DNA of 64,000 nt, taken from assembly GCF_001465835.2 (NCBI RefSeq), contig NZ_CP013661.2, positions 930,001 through 994,000 on the forward strand, written 5' to 3'. A program made the translations under genes and the position numbers. The notes under the pieces were generated by a model. That model was not told the origin of the DNA and did no database searches. It worked only from the letters and a program-made list of their open reading frames with translations. Origin of the DNA: Planococcus kocurii (GTDB lineage: Bacteria > Bacillota > Bacilli > Bacillales_A > Planococcaceae). Positions 44,350 through 52,505 of this stretch are shown piece by piece (within the stretch, counting starts at the first letter, position 1; each line of letters begins with the position of its first letter).

Positions 44350-45672
44350 CTAATTTTGGTTTTTGTAAATCGCATCATACAAAAAATCAACAATGTGCAC
44401 TGCCTGCATCTCTTTTTCTAATCCTTCACGCTGAATACCTACTTGCATTTGCATCAAACACCCTGGATTGGATGTCACAACCTTGGCGGGTTGCAACTCT
44501 TTCACTCCTTTCATTTTTAAGTCGAGTATTTTCTTTGCCATTTCAGGCTGCAGAATATTATATATACCTGCAGATCCACAACAGCTCCCAGCGTCGATCA
44601 ATTCTTTATATTCAAAGCCAGGTGCATCTTGTAAAAGAGTACGTGGCTCTAAAAACACTTTATTTACATTGCGTAAATGACAAGAATCTTGATAAGTTAC
44701 AATCGCTTTGCTTTCTACTTGAATTTCTTTTAGACGCTCATTCAAGCCAAGTTTTACTAATAACGACGAAATATCAATCATCTTTCTTGAAAATCGAGTT
44801 GTTTTTTCAGCATATGCTGTATCAGATTGCAGGTGTTTTTCATATTCACTTAAGAAAGCACCACAGCCACCTGCATTATTGACGATAAAGTCGAAGCTGT
44901 CCGAATCGAATGCATCAACATTCGTCCTAGCATTGCGCAGCCCTTTTTCCAACTCTCCGCTATGACCATGCAAAGCCCCGCAACATTGTTGTTCTTTTGG
45001 AATCATTACATCTACTCCGAGTGATTCAAGTAATTCAATGGTCTTACGGTTGGTTTCTTGAAAAAGGGTATCCATCAAACAACCTGTAAAAAATGCAACG
45101 GTTGTTGTTTTTGGTTCAGATGGGGTTGCTCTTTTTTTCTTCGATTCAATTGCTGGAAGTACAGCTTCCATTTCTTTCATAAATGGTGGAAATAGATTTA
45201 AAAACCCAATTTTACGTGTCACGGTTTGTAAGCCGCTTTTTTGGTAAAACTGAACAAGCTTTACCGCTCCTGCCATTTTCTTTTGATCTGCGAATACGCC
45301 ATCAAAAGTGGATTTTCGAACAGCTTTTTCTACGACTGATTTGGTCTTTACTTGTTCAATCGCAACGCGAGTTTCTTCAAGTAACACGCCATATTGAACT
45401 CCCGCAGGACAAGCAGGCTCACAAGCTCGACATCCAAGACACATGTCAAATGACTCTTCTACCGAACCGTCCCATACCACATCACCGTCTCGCATCCCTT
45501 TCATTAAGGCGATACGACCACGTGGCGAGTGAATTTCATCTTTGTTTGTTACTAAGTATGTTGGACAGGCTGGTAAGCAAAAGCCGCAGCGCATGCAGTC
45601 CATCAAATACTCTTCATCGACATTGTCCTTAAACGATTCTTGCATCCGCTGCTGCAATTCAGTTACCACCAT
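44350..45672 (-). CDS. glcF: GlcF-like iron-sulfur subunit of a 2-hydroxy-acid oxidase
   Basis: Electron-transfer subunit of 440 residues. Two 4Fe-4S motifs (CMRCGFCLPACP and CLGCRACEPACP, about 25-90) are followed by two cysteine-rich CCG domains (QQCCGA and DAGSCCGSAG). It accepts electrons from the flavoprotein GlcD and passes them to the quinone pool at the membrane. The ATG lies within the last codons of glcD (14-base overlap) after GGCTGGTG. No GlcE subunit is encoded here; in Gram-positive bacteria two-subunit GlcDF systems are common. Confidence 0.9.
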   Translation of the reverse strand: MVVTELQQRMQESFKDNVDEEYLMDCMRCGFCLPACPTYLVTNKDEIHSPRGRIALMKGMRDGDVVWDGSVEESFDMCLGCRACEPACPAGVQYGVLLEETRVAIEQVKTKSVVEKAVRKSTFDGVFADQKKMAGAVKLVQFYQKSGLQTVTRKIGFLNLFPPFMKEMEAVLPAIESKKKRATPSEPKTTTVAFFTGCLMDTLFQETNRKTIELLESLGVDVMIPKEQQCCGALHGHSGELEKGLRNARTNVDAFDSDSFDFIVNNAGGCGAFLSEYEKHLQSDTAYAEKTTRFSRKMIDISSLLVKLGLNERLKEIQVESKAIVTYQDSCHLRNVNKVFLEPRTLLQDAPGFEYKELIDAGSCCGSAGIYNILQPEMAKKILDLKMKGVKELQPAKVVTSNPGCLMQMQVGIQREGLEKEMQAVHIVDFLYDAIYKNQN

Positions 45673-47092
45673 GAATCACCAGCCTTTTCTTTGTTTCTTT
45701 TGCAAAAATCTTACCTGGGTTCATAATGTTTTGCGGATCGATTGACTGTTTAATCGTTCGCATCAAGTTCATGCCAACAGTTCCAAGCTTCCATTCAAGA
45801 TAAGGCGCTTTCATTTCTCCAACGCCATGCTCACCTGTTATTGTTCCGCCTAACTCAATCGCTACTTGAAATATTTCTTCTAACGCCTTTTCAACTCTTG
45901 CCATTTCTTCTTGATCTCGGACATCCGTTAAGCAAGTTGGGTGCAGATTGCCATCACCAGCATGACCAAATGTACTAATCTGCAAATCATGCTTTAGTGC
46001 AATTTCTTGTATCGCTTTAACCATTTTCGCGATTTCAGAGCGTGGGACTGTTGCATCTTCTAAGATAGTAGTAGGGCGTTTTCGAGATAAAGCAGAAAGT
46101 GCAGCTCTTCTTCCTGTTTTCAAAATATCTGACTCTTCTTCTGAAGCTGCTAAAATTGCGGAAGTTGCTCCGTTCTCTTTTGCTATGGCAATCATTTTTT
46201 GAATATCTTCATCTACTTGCTTATCGTTCCCATCTTGCTCCATCAATAGCATGGCCTCAGCTTCACGTGGTAGACCGATCTTCATAAAATCTTCCACAGC
46301 ACCGATTGTCCCTTTGTCCATAAATTCAAGCGTCACTGGAATAATCCGATTTGCGATAATGGCTGATACTGTTTCTGCAGCGTCCTCTAATGAGTTGAAA
46401 TAAGCAATTCCTGTTTTCTTAGCGATAGGTAGCGGAATTAGCTTTAACGTAATTTCTGTAATGACTCCGAGAGTTCCTTCAGAACCTACTAGCAAAGATA
46501 ACAAGTCGTAGCCTGCCACGTCTTTCGCAAGTTTCCCTCCGAGTTTCATTACTTCTCCAGCGGGTGTAACAACAGTAAGCGCTTTCACATAGTCTTTCGT
46601 TACACCGTATTTTAGTCCTCTTAGTCCACCTGAATTTTCACTAACATTGCCACCGATTGTAGAAATCTTCATCGAACTTGGATCAGGAGGATAGAACAAT
46701 CCGTTGCTTTCGACATAATTACTTAAATCTTGCGTAATGACGCCTGGCTGTACAGTAACTGTTAAATTTTCTTTGTCTAGTTCTAAAATTTCACTCATAT
46801 TATTAAACAACAGCACGATACCACCTTGAGTGGGAACAGTGCCTGCAGCTAAGTTTGTTCCCGATCCTCTTGGTACAATCGGAATTTGTTCTTTTGCACA
46901 AATCTTCACAATTTCTACAATCTCTTGTGTACTTCTAGGCGATAACACCAAGTCGGGCATCGCTTGGAAATTTGCCGTTGCGTCGTAGGAATAGGCAAGC
47001 ATATGAGCTTGCGAATATTTTACGTTTTCTACTCCAACTATCGATAGGAAAGAGTTCTTCATCTCAAGCCCCACGTTTCTCACCACTTTCAT
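45659..47092 (-). CDS. glcD: GlcD-like FAD-linked 2-hydroxy-acid oxidase subunit
   Basis: Flavoprotein of up to 477 residues that oxidises a 2-hydroxy acid such as glycolate or D-lactate to the 2-keto acid. The PCMH-type FAD domain shows in VPRGSGTNLAAGTVP and PPDPSSMKISTIGGNVSENSGG; the C-terminal domain carries the metal-ligand segments FGHAGDGNLHP and GTITGEHGVG. Start is uncertain: ATGs at residues 1 and 11 both have weak ribosome sites. First gene of the ten-gene operon. The cognate CdaR-like regulator gene lies just upstream on the same strand, after its terminator. Confidence 0.9.
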   Translation of the reverse strand: MKVVRNVGLEMKNSFLSIVGVENVKYSQAHMLAYSYDATANFQAMPDLVLSPRSTQEIVEIVKICAKEQIPIVPRGSGTNLAAGTVPTQGGIVLLFNNMSEILELDKENLTVTVQPGVITQDLSNYVESNGLFYPPDPSSMKISTIGGNVSENSGGLRGLKYGVTKDYVKALTVVTPAGEVMKLGGKLAKDVAGYDLLSLLVGSEGTLGVITEITLKLIPLPIAKKTGIAYFNSLEDAAETVSAIIANRIIPVTLEFMDKGTIGAVEDFMKIGLPREAEAMLLMEQDGNDKQVDEDIQKMIAIAKENGATSAILAASEEESDILKTGRRAALSALSRKRPTTILEDATVPRSEIAKMVKAIQEIALKHDLQISTFGHAGDGNLHPTCLTDVRDQEEMARVEKALEEIFQVAIELGGTITGEHGVGEMKAPYLEWKLGTVGMNLMRTIKQSIDPQNIMNPGKIFAKETKKRLVIHGGN

Positions 47093-47192
47093 CTCATCTC
47101 TTTTTATAATTATAATATTCTAACTGTTCTTTCTTCTATGTCCTTTCAACCAAAGTTAGACACAAATCCGTCATATTTTTTGTACAAAAAAC

Positions 47193-47232
47193 CAAATGAC
47201 TCCCTGACTAAAAGTCAGAGAGTCATTTTTTT
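47193..47232 (-). terminator. Intrinsic terminator of the CdaR-like regulator gene
   Basis: AAATGACTC-CTGACT and AGTCAG-GAGTCATTT arms; the stop codon of the regulator lies inside the stem. It insulates the regulator from the operon downstream. Confidence 0.8.
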
Positions 47233-48314
47233 CTATAAAGGCGAATCGCTGTATAAACAATTACTAAATCATTCATGTCATTCAAATTTAACTTTAATAT
47301 TGCTTGTATTTTGTTCAATCTATAAATCAACGTATTTTTATGAATGTGCAGTTCGTCCGCTACATCTTGAAGAGAATTCTTTCGTTGAAGCCATGTTTCC
47401 AAACTCAGCATTAACTCATCTTCTTTCAGCAGTGGTTCGATTGTGCGCTTTAAAAACTCCTCTTGAACTTCTTCCCGGATCGAGTAATAAAGCAATTCTA
47501 ACTTTAGATCTTCCTCAAACACTATTTTTTCTTGTCTTTCAGATACTAAAAGTGCAGTTTCCGCTTGACTGAATGATTCTTTTAAATGCTCAAAGCTATT
47601 AAAGTTGCCTATGCCAATCGGTAATTTTTGTCGTATTTTTTTTTGAATTTTTATTGATAAACTATTTAATCCCTCTATCATTTTTTCTTTTTTAATATCT
47701 GGCATTAACAGGACCAATTTTTCCATCCCCCAGCGAATAATCTTCAATTCTGGATGGATTGTCTGGATTTTCAATAGACCTTCTACATCTGTAACTTCAA
47801 GTTGCTGGTATGTTTGGATTACCGCAACTCGGCGATACAGAGAACTGTCAATATTAATCATTCGTGCACGATCTTCAATAACCTCTTTAGGTGAATTTGT
47901 CGTTACCAAATCAAAGAAAAAGAATTCAATTTCTCGAATGCCCCGCTCTTTCTCTTCTCTTGAAATAGAATCCGTAATGAAAAGCTCTACAACTTTTCTT
48001 ACGAGCTTCGCATATTTCTCTACTTCAGTCGGCTTGCCTGTAATTCCGAGAACTCCAATTGGTGTCCCCGAAACAATAATTGGCATAACAATACCCGGTC
48101 GTACTCCACGTAATTGATTACTCATTTCAGTAGTCAAATGAAACTCTTGCTGATTTCTCATCGAAATGGCAGCACCCTCGTGATAAGAATTCAAGCGATT
48201 AGCATCTGTACTTGCAATAATAAATCCGTTTTTATCGGTAACAATTACATGTTTATCAATCAACGAAGTTAGTTCCTCTACAATTTGAGAACTTAATGCT
48301 TCAAAGTCGAACAT
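47223..48314 (-). CDS. CdaR-like sugar-diacid/hydroxy-acid regulator
   Basis: Transcriptional regulator of 363 residues. The N-terminal sugar-diacid-recognition domain (about 1-130; SSQIVEELTSLIDKHVIVTDKNGFIIAS) senses small hydroxy- or dicarboxylic acids such as glycolate or glycerate. A GGDEF-like central region and a C-terminal PucR-type helix-turn-helix (LQDVADELHIHKNTLIYRLNKI) follow. Members typically activate genes for catabolism of the acid they sense. Position between the glcDF-TRAP operon and a divergent transporter strongly suggests control of both. ATG with GGGGAGATAGGCG upstream. Confidence 0.87.
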   Translation of the reverse strand: MFDFEALSSQIVEELTSLIDKHVIVTDKNGFIIASTDANRLNSYHEGAAISMRNQQEFHLTTEMSNQLRGVRPGIVMPIIVSGTPIGVLGITGKPTEVEKYAKLVRKVVELFITDSISREEKERGIREIEFFFFDLVTTNSPKEVIEDRARMINIDSSLYRRVAVIQTYQQLEVTDVEGLLKIQTIHPELKIIRWGMEKLVLLMPDIKKEKMIEGLNSLSIKIQKKIRQKLPIGIGNFNSFEHLKESFSQAETALLVSERQEKIVFEEDLKLELLYYSIREEVQEEFLKRTIEPLLKEDELMLSLETWLQRKNSLQDVADELHIHKNTLIYRLNKIQAILKLNLNDMNDLVIVYTAIRLYRKK

Positions 48315-48484
48315 CGCCTATCTCCCCTAACTCCTAAATACTTTATGAATTTTCTGTATATGTCCTATATAGCTTAACAGATTCAAAAAGATTTCCCTTT
48401 TTAAATTTAAAACTGAATTTTTAAAATTTTTTCACGTATAATGAATTCTATTGACCAAATACAAAAGGAAGGAAGTGTCTATTC

Positions 48485-49441
48485 ATGTCGTTGATTATGT
48501 TTATCTCTAGTAAATTGCCTTTTCTTATCCTATTGGTTTCAATAGCCACTTATTTTTCTCCAGTTTACTGGCAAGTATCTTCATGGGTGCCTAGCTTGCT
48601 GTTAGGAGCTGTTATTTTTTTTGCTGGTCTATCAATGAATATAGAAGCCTTTAAACAAATTAAAAAGAAAACGAAAGAATTATTAGTTATTACCGGATTA
48701 AAATGGACACTCACTGTGTCTGTTTCCATCGCATTAGCACACCTTTTCTTTTCATCAAAACCAGAAATTGCTGCGGGACTCATACTAGCTGGAACTGTAC
48801 CAAGTGCTACAGCTGCGACTGTTTATACCTTTCTTGCCGGGGGCAACGCTTCACTGGTCGTCGTTGCATCTTTACTTGATGTTGTGATTAGTCCTGTCGT
48901 TACACCACTCGCAATGCTTGGATTATCCAGTGAACAGATCTCTCTATCTTTTTCCGACCTCCTGACATCCTTTTTTTTAATCGTCGTTTTGCCTATGGGA
49001 CTTGGCTTATGGATTCAAAAAATCATTCCTAATTTAAATTCCTACACCGGCTCCGTCACAAAACTGGGAACCTCTTTAGCGTTATTAGTTATTGTCCATA
49101 CGATTATTGGTAGCGGTAAAGAAGCCATCACTTCTGAACTAGCAACCATCCCACTTATTGCAGTAGCCACTTTTATCCAAGTTACTTTGCCAATGGCTTC
49201 AGCATACCTTATTGCCAAAGGACTGAAGATGGAAGAACAAGACGCGCGTGCTGCTTTATTTCAAGTAGGACTTTGCAACACTGCACTCGCTGCCATTCTC
49301 GCTTATAAATTCATTGGAGAACTTGGTGTAATTGCACCTATTTTCAATATGATTTTCAATTTGTCGATTGGCGCGATGATTGCTAACCGTTTCAGTAAAA
49401 TAAACAGTAATTTGAAAGAACAGAAATGGATCGAGACATAA
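48485..49441 (+). CDS. BASS-family sodium-coupled transporter
   Basis: Membrane protein of 318 residues with ten helices, from the bile acid:sodium symporter superfamily (PanS/KpdB-like bacterial branch). Signature segments are the GLSMNIEAFKQI start, AGTVPSATAATVYTFLAGGN (crossing helix 4) and QVGLCNTALAAILAY (crossing helix 9). Bacterial members move organic anions such as pantoate or keto acids. Its position divergent from the CdaR-like regulator suggests transport of a substrate or by-product of the adjacent pathway. ATG after GAAGGAAG. Ends in a strong terminator. Confidence 0.83.
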   Translation: MSLIMFISSKLPFLILLVSIATYFSPVYWQVSSWVPSLLLGAVIFFAGLSMNIEAFKQIKKKTKELLVITGLKWTLTVSVSIALAHLFFSSKPEIAAGLILAGTVPSATAATVYTFLAGGNASLVVVASLLDVVISPVVTPLAMLGLSSEQISLSFSDLLTSFFLIVVLPMGLGLWIQKIIPNLNSYTGSVTKLGTSLALLVIVHTIIGSGKEAITSELATIPLIAVATFIQVTLPMASAYLIAKGLKMEEQDARAALFQVGLCNTALAAILAYKFIGELGVIAPIFNMIFNLSIGAMIANRFSKINSNLKEQKWIET

Positions 49442-49470
49442 GAGTTATAGTGAGTTCTTCATTTTATAAC

Positions 49471-49522
49471 AAAAAGAAGCATCCTAAAGACGGTGTAATC
49501 CGTCTTTAGGATGCTTTTTTGT
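49471..49522. terminator. Bidirectional intrinsic terminator
   Basis: AAGCATCCTAAAGACGG and CCGTCTTTAGGATGCTT arms form a perfect 17-pair stem with T-runs on both strands between convergent genes. Confidence 0.93.
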
Positions 49523-49527
49523 TATCG

Positions 49528-51480
49528 TTACTCAGCTTCTTCTACTTTATCATTTTGATAGTTATAGTCAGCCGGATCAATTGGTGTAAATCCGTCAGGT
49601 GTGTAGAACCTCAGCAAGTCACTAGTAACTAATTGATCAGATAATTCCAGTTCGTAATTAGATTGTTGTTGGAATTTCTCTGCTTGCTCGAGTTGTGCAT
49701 CTTCTAACGGCAATCCTGTTTTAGGGTTGTAATATTTTTCGCCGATTGAATAGATTTCAGGACTGACGTAATCACCATTTCTAAATGTCACCAGTTCCTC
49801 GTGGTCTTCAGATAGTAAATCTGCACCAAAGTGAATGTAATTTTCTGTTTCAACGCCAAGCATGTGCATAACAGTCGGCAGAAGATCGATTTGTCCACCA
49901 TAAGTATGGTCAACGCCGCCTTTCATACCTGGTACATGAATGAATAGTGGCACGCGCTGAAGATTAGCATTTTCAACTGGTGTAATTTCTTTTGATAGAA
50001 TTTGTTCCATTGCTTGATTGTGATTATCGGAAATCCCGTAATGGTCACCGTACAAGACAACCATCGTGTTATCATCCAAACCAGACTCTTCTAGTTGCGT
50101 GAAAAACTGCTCGATTGCTTCATCTGCATAACGAGCCGTTTGGAAATAATTATCAACACTTGGATCGCCCGTTGTAGCTTTTCCAATTGTCGTCAAATCC
50201 TGATTGATGTGATAAGGGAAATGATGCGACACTGTCATTAATTTCGTGTAAAAAGGTTCTGGCAAGGTTTCTAATAGTTCACCTGACTGCTCAAAAAACG
50301 GCTTATCCATAACGCCGTATTCTGCCATGTCTTCTTCAGTCAAATTGGTATACGATTCGATGTCGAAGAAATGATCATAACCAAAGGATTTATAAATTTC
50401 CGAACGATTCCAAAACGTTCCGTTATTGCCATGGAACACAGCTGATGTATAACCTTTATCCTTCAATATTGCCGGAGCTGCTTGGTACGTATTCTGGCCT
50501 TTTGTTATAAATGCCGAGCCTTTTGGTAACCCATACAAAGAGTTTTCAAGCATGAATTCTGCATCTGATGTTTTACCTTGAGCTGTTTGATGGAAGAAAT
50601 TATCGAAATACAATGTGTTTTGATCACCGATCAGTGAATTCAAGAACGGCGTCACTTCTTCCCCGTCCAGTTCATAGTCCAGCAAGAAGGTTTGGAACGA
50701 TTCAAGATGTAGGTAAACAACGTTCATGTCTTCAGCAGCACCAAAATAGTCTTCGTTGGGCTTTGCGTAATTCGATTTTGTATAATTTAATACTTCAGTT
50801 TTATCATCACTATCAGCAAGAACCCGTTGTGAAGAGGATTTCAAGGTTTCGACCGTGTCATAAAGCGCGTAATTGTACATACCTAAATATTTTACGATAT
50901 AGCTTCGATCAAATCCACGCGTCAACAACTGCGGGCGATCTTTTTCCGCTAGAGCCAAGTTAAAGAACGAAATGGCTAACGCAATCGTAATAACCGGGAG
51001 AATAACTTTCGTCTTAAAATTTCCCGACTCTTTTTTAACTCGATTTGATCCTATAAGAATCGCGAGTACTATTACATCAACAAAGAATAGCACATCGGTT
51101 GGCTGGATTAATGTAATAATACTGCCGCCTAAATCACCGAAATTTTGCGTTTGAAACAAAGTTGGCAAGGTTATAAAATCACTAAAGAAACGGAAATACA
51201 CGACGTTGGCATATAATAACACCGACATTAATGTGTAAATGAGTAGCAGCGACCAGTATTTTCGCGCACCTTTAAAGAAGAACGACAAACTTAATAGGAG
51301 TAACGCGGACCCAAGTGGATTGATAAACAGCAGAAACTCTTGGAGCACTCCGTCAACATCTAGTTTAAATTGCATTTTCTGAGATACATAGGTTTTTATC
51401 CAGAGCATAGCGACTGCCAAAACGAACAGAGGCACATACTTGTTAACTGTTTTTTTATTTAATGATTTACTCTTTTCCAT
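49528..51480 (-). CDS. LTA synthase family protein
   Basis: Membrane-anchored phosphoglycerol transferase of 650 residues. Five N-terminal helices (about 12-215) precede an extracellular sulfatase-fold domain. The nucleophile Thr lies in QTAQGKTSDAEFM, HGNNGTFWNR contributes to substrate binding and GDHYGISDNH carries metal ligands. It polymerises glycerophosphate from phosphatidylglycerol into lipoteichoic acid, or primes it. Some homologues (YfnI, YqgS, YvgJ) are secondary enzymes; I cannot tell which type this is. The ATG follows AGAAGGTG; the frame stays open five codons more. The C-terminal tail is acidic. Confidence 0.9.
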   Translation of the reverse strand: MEKSKSLNKKTVNKYVPLFVLAVAMLWIKTYVSQKMQFKLDVDGVLQEFLLFINPLGSALLLLSLSFFFKGARKYWSLLLIYTLMSVLLYANVVYFRFFSDFITLPTLFQTQNFGDLGGSIITLIQPTDVLFFVDVIVLAILIGSNRVKKESGNFKTKVILPVITIALAISFFNLALAEKDRPQLLTRGFDRSYIVKYLGMYNYALYDTVETLKSSSQRVLADSDDKTEVLNYTKSNYAKPNEDYFGAAEDMNVVYLHLESFQTFLLDYELDGEEVTPFLNSLIGDQNTLYFDNFFHQTAQGKTSDAEFMLENSLYGLPKGSAFITKGQNTYQAAPAILKDKGYTSAVFHGNNGTFWNRSEIYKSFGYDHFFDIESYTNLTEEDMAEYGVMDKPFFEQSGELLETLPEPFYTKLMTVSHHFPYHINQDLTTIGKATTGDPSVDNYFQTARYADEAIEQFFTQLEESGLDDNTMVVLYGDHYGISDNHNQAMEQILSKEITPVENANLQRVPLFIHVPGMKGGVDHTYGGQIDLLPTVMHMLGVETENYIHFGADLLSEDHEELVTFRNGDYVSPEIYSIGEKYYNPKTGLPLEDAQLEQAEKFQQQSNYELELSDQLVTSDLLRFYTPDGFTPIDPADYNYQNDKVEEAE

Positions 51481-51739
51481 ATTGCACCTTCTCATTGTTA
51501 GTATTCACAGGGACTTGGGGACGTTTGGTTAAAAAATTGAACCCAATAGCTTAAGTAAATTTCATGTAAAAATTATGACAAACTCTATTTTACTCTAATA
51601 TACTAGAAAATGACAGCTTGTCGTTCTTTCAGAATATTCATTTAAACCAATAGAAAAAGACATAGTTTCAGTTTCGAAACCATGCCTGCTTTCTTCAACC
51701 TATTAAGTTAGTAGACGTCACTGCAGTAGAATTAGTTCC

Positions 51740-52501
51740 TCAACTTAAAGCTACTTTTTGTTCTTCCATCACTTTGCGCCATTTCACAAGCTCACGTGCT
51801 TCAATCTGCTGCTCCAACATTTCATCCCAACCGCCAGTTGCTGTATTCCAGACACGAGCATAAAAAATGTCCTGCTTTTCGTCGTATAATTGAAATTCAA
51901 TGCACGGGAGATAATCTGTAATTTGTTCGATACATGCTGTAATGCCTGTAACGATTGTTTGGAAACCTTCTTCTTTTAAAGCTGATTTTTTCTCAAAAAG
52001 AAGTTGTTGCATGCGTTCTTTATTCAAACTGCCTTTTCCCGGATAGCGATACACCGGTAATGGTTCTTCGGCTTCGGGATGTCTATTTTCTTCTGCTAAC
52101 TTGTAGTTGTCGTGACTAGCACTATAGGCAATTACGGTTTCGTCACCTGCAATTTCTTCATCAAAAATACCTTGACTAAGATAATCATAGCCTTTGGTCG
52201 TTAACTTATAACCTGGCTTTTCTAGTTGGATCAATCCGGTGCGTTGCATTTTATCAATCAAGTCACGAATAAACAATTCTTCTACAAACAGTATTTCAGC
52301 CAAAGTCGCAGCTCGGCGAATATCCGCTTCTTGAAACGATAACAGCAGCATTTTCATTAAAATGTCCATCTTTAATCGCTTAACTTGGCTAAAGCTGACT
52401 TCGTATAATACACTTGGCAACTTCCATAGCTGTTCGTTGACGACGGTGACCTCTGGATTTTCTGCTACAGTTGATCGTAGCTCTTTTATCAATTCGTCCA
52501 C
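51740..52501 (-). CDS. Winged-helix hypothetical protein paired with the SF1 helicase
   Basis: Protein of 253 residues that I cannot assign to a named family. The N-terminal half (about 30-115) contains a winged-helix-like segment: a helix pair followed by FIRDLIDKMQRTGLIQLEKPGYKLTTKGYDYL, the typical recognition helix and wing of replication-initiation or MarR-like proteins. The C-terminal half is mixed and has no motif I know. It starts four bases after the helicase stop, so both form one unit. A role in recruiting the helicase to nucleic acid is a reasonable inference. Confidence 0.65.
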   Translation of the reverse strand: MDELIKELRSTVAENPEVTVVNEQLWKLPSVLYEVSFSQVKRLKMDILMKMLLLSFQEADIRRAATLAEILFVEELFIRDLIDKMQRTGLIQLEKPGYKLTTKGYDYLSQGIFDEEIAGDETVIAYSASHDNYKLAEENRHPEAEEPLPVYRYPGKGSLNKERMQQLLFEKKSALKEEGFQTIVTGITACIEQITDYLPCIEFQLYDEKQDIFYARVWNTATGGWDEMLEQQIEARELVKWRKVMEEQKVALS

Positions 52502-52505
52502 ATCG

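Noticed and set aside
47093-47192. Clear SigA promoter for the glcD operon
   Set aside because: TATAAT-like sequences are abundant in this AT-rich gap but none has a matching -35 at 16-18 bases.
50568-50963. Long open frame opposite the LTA synthase gene
   Set aside because: Antisense shadow of a well-conserved protein, without ribosome site or recognisable domains.
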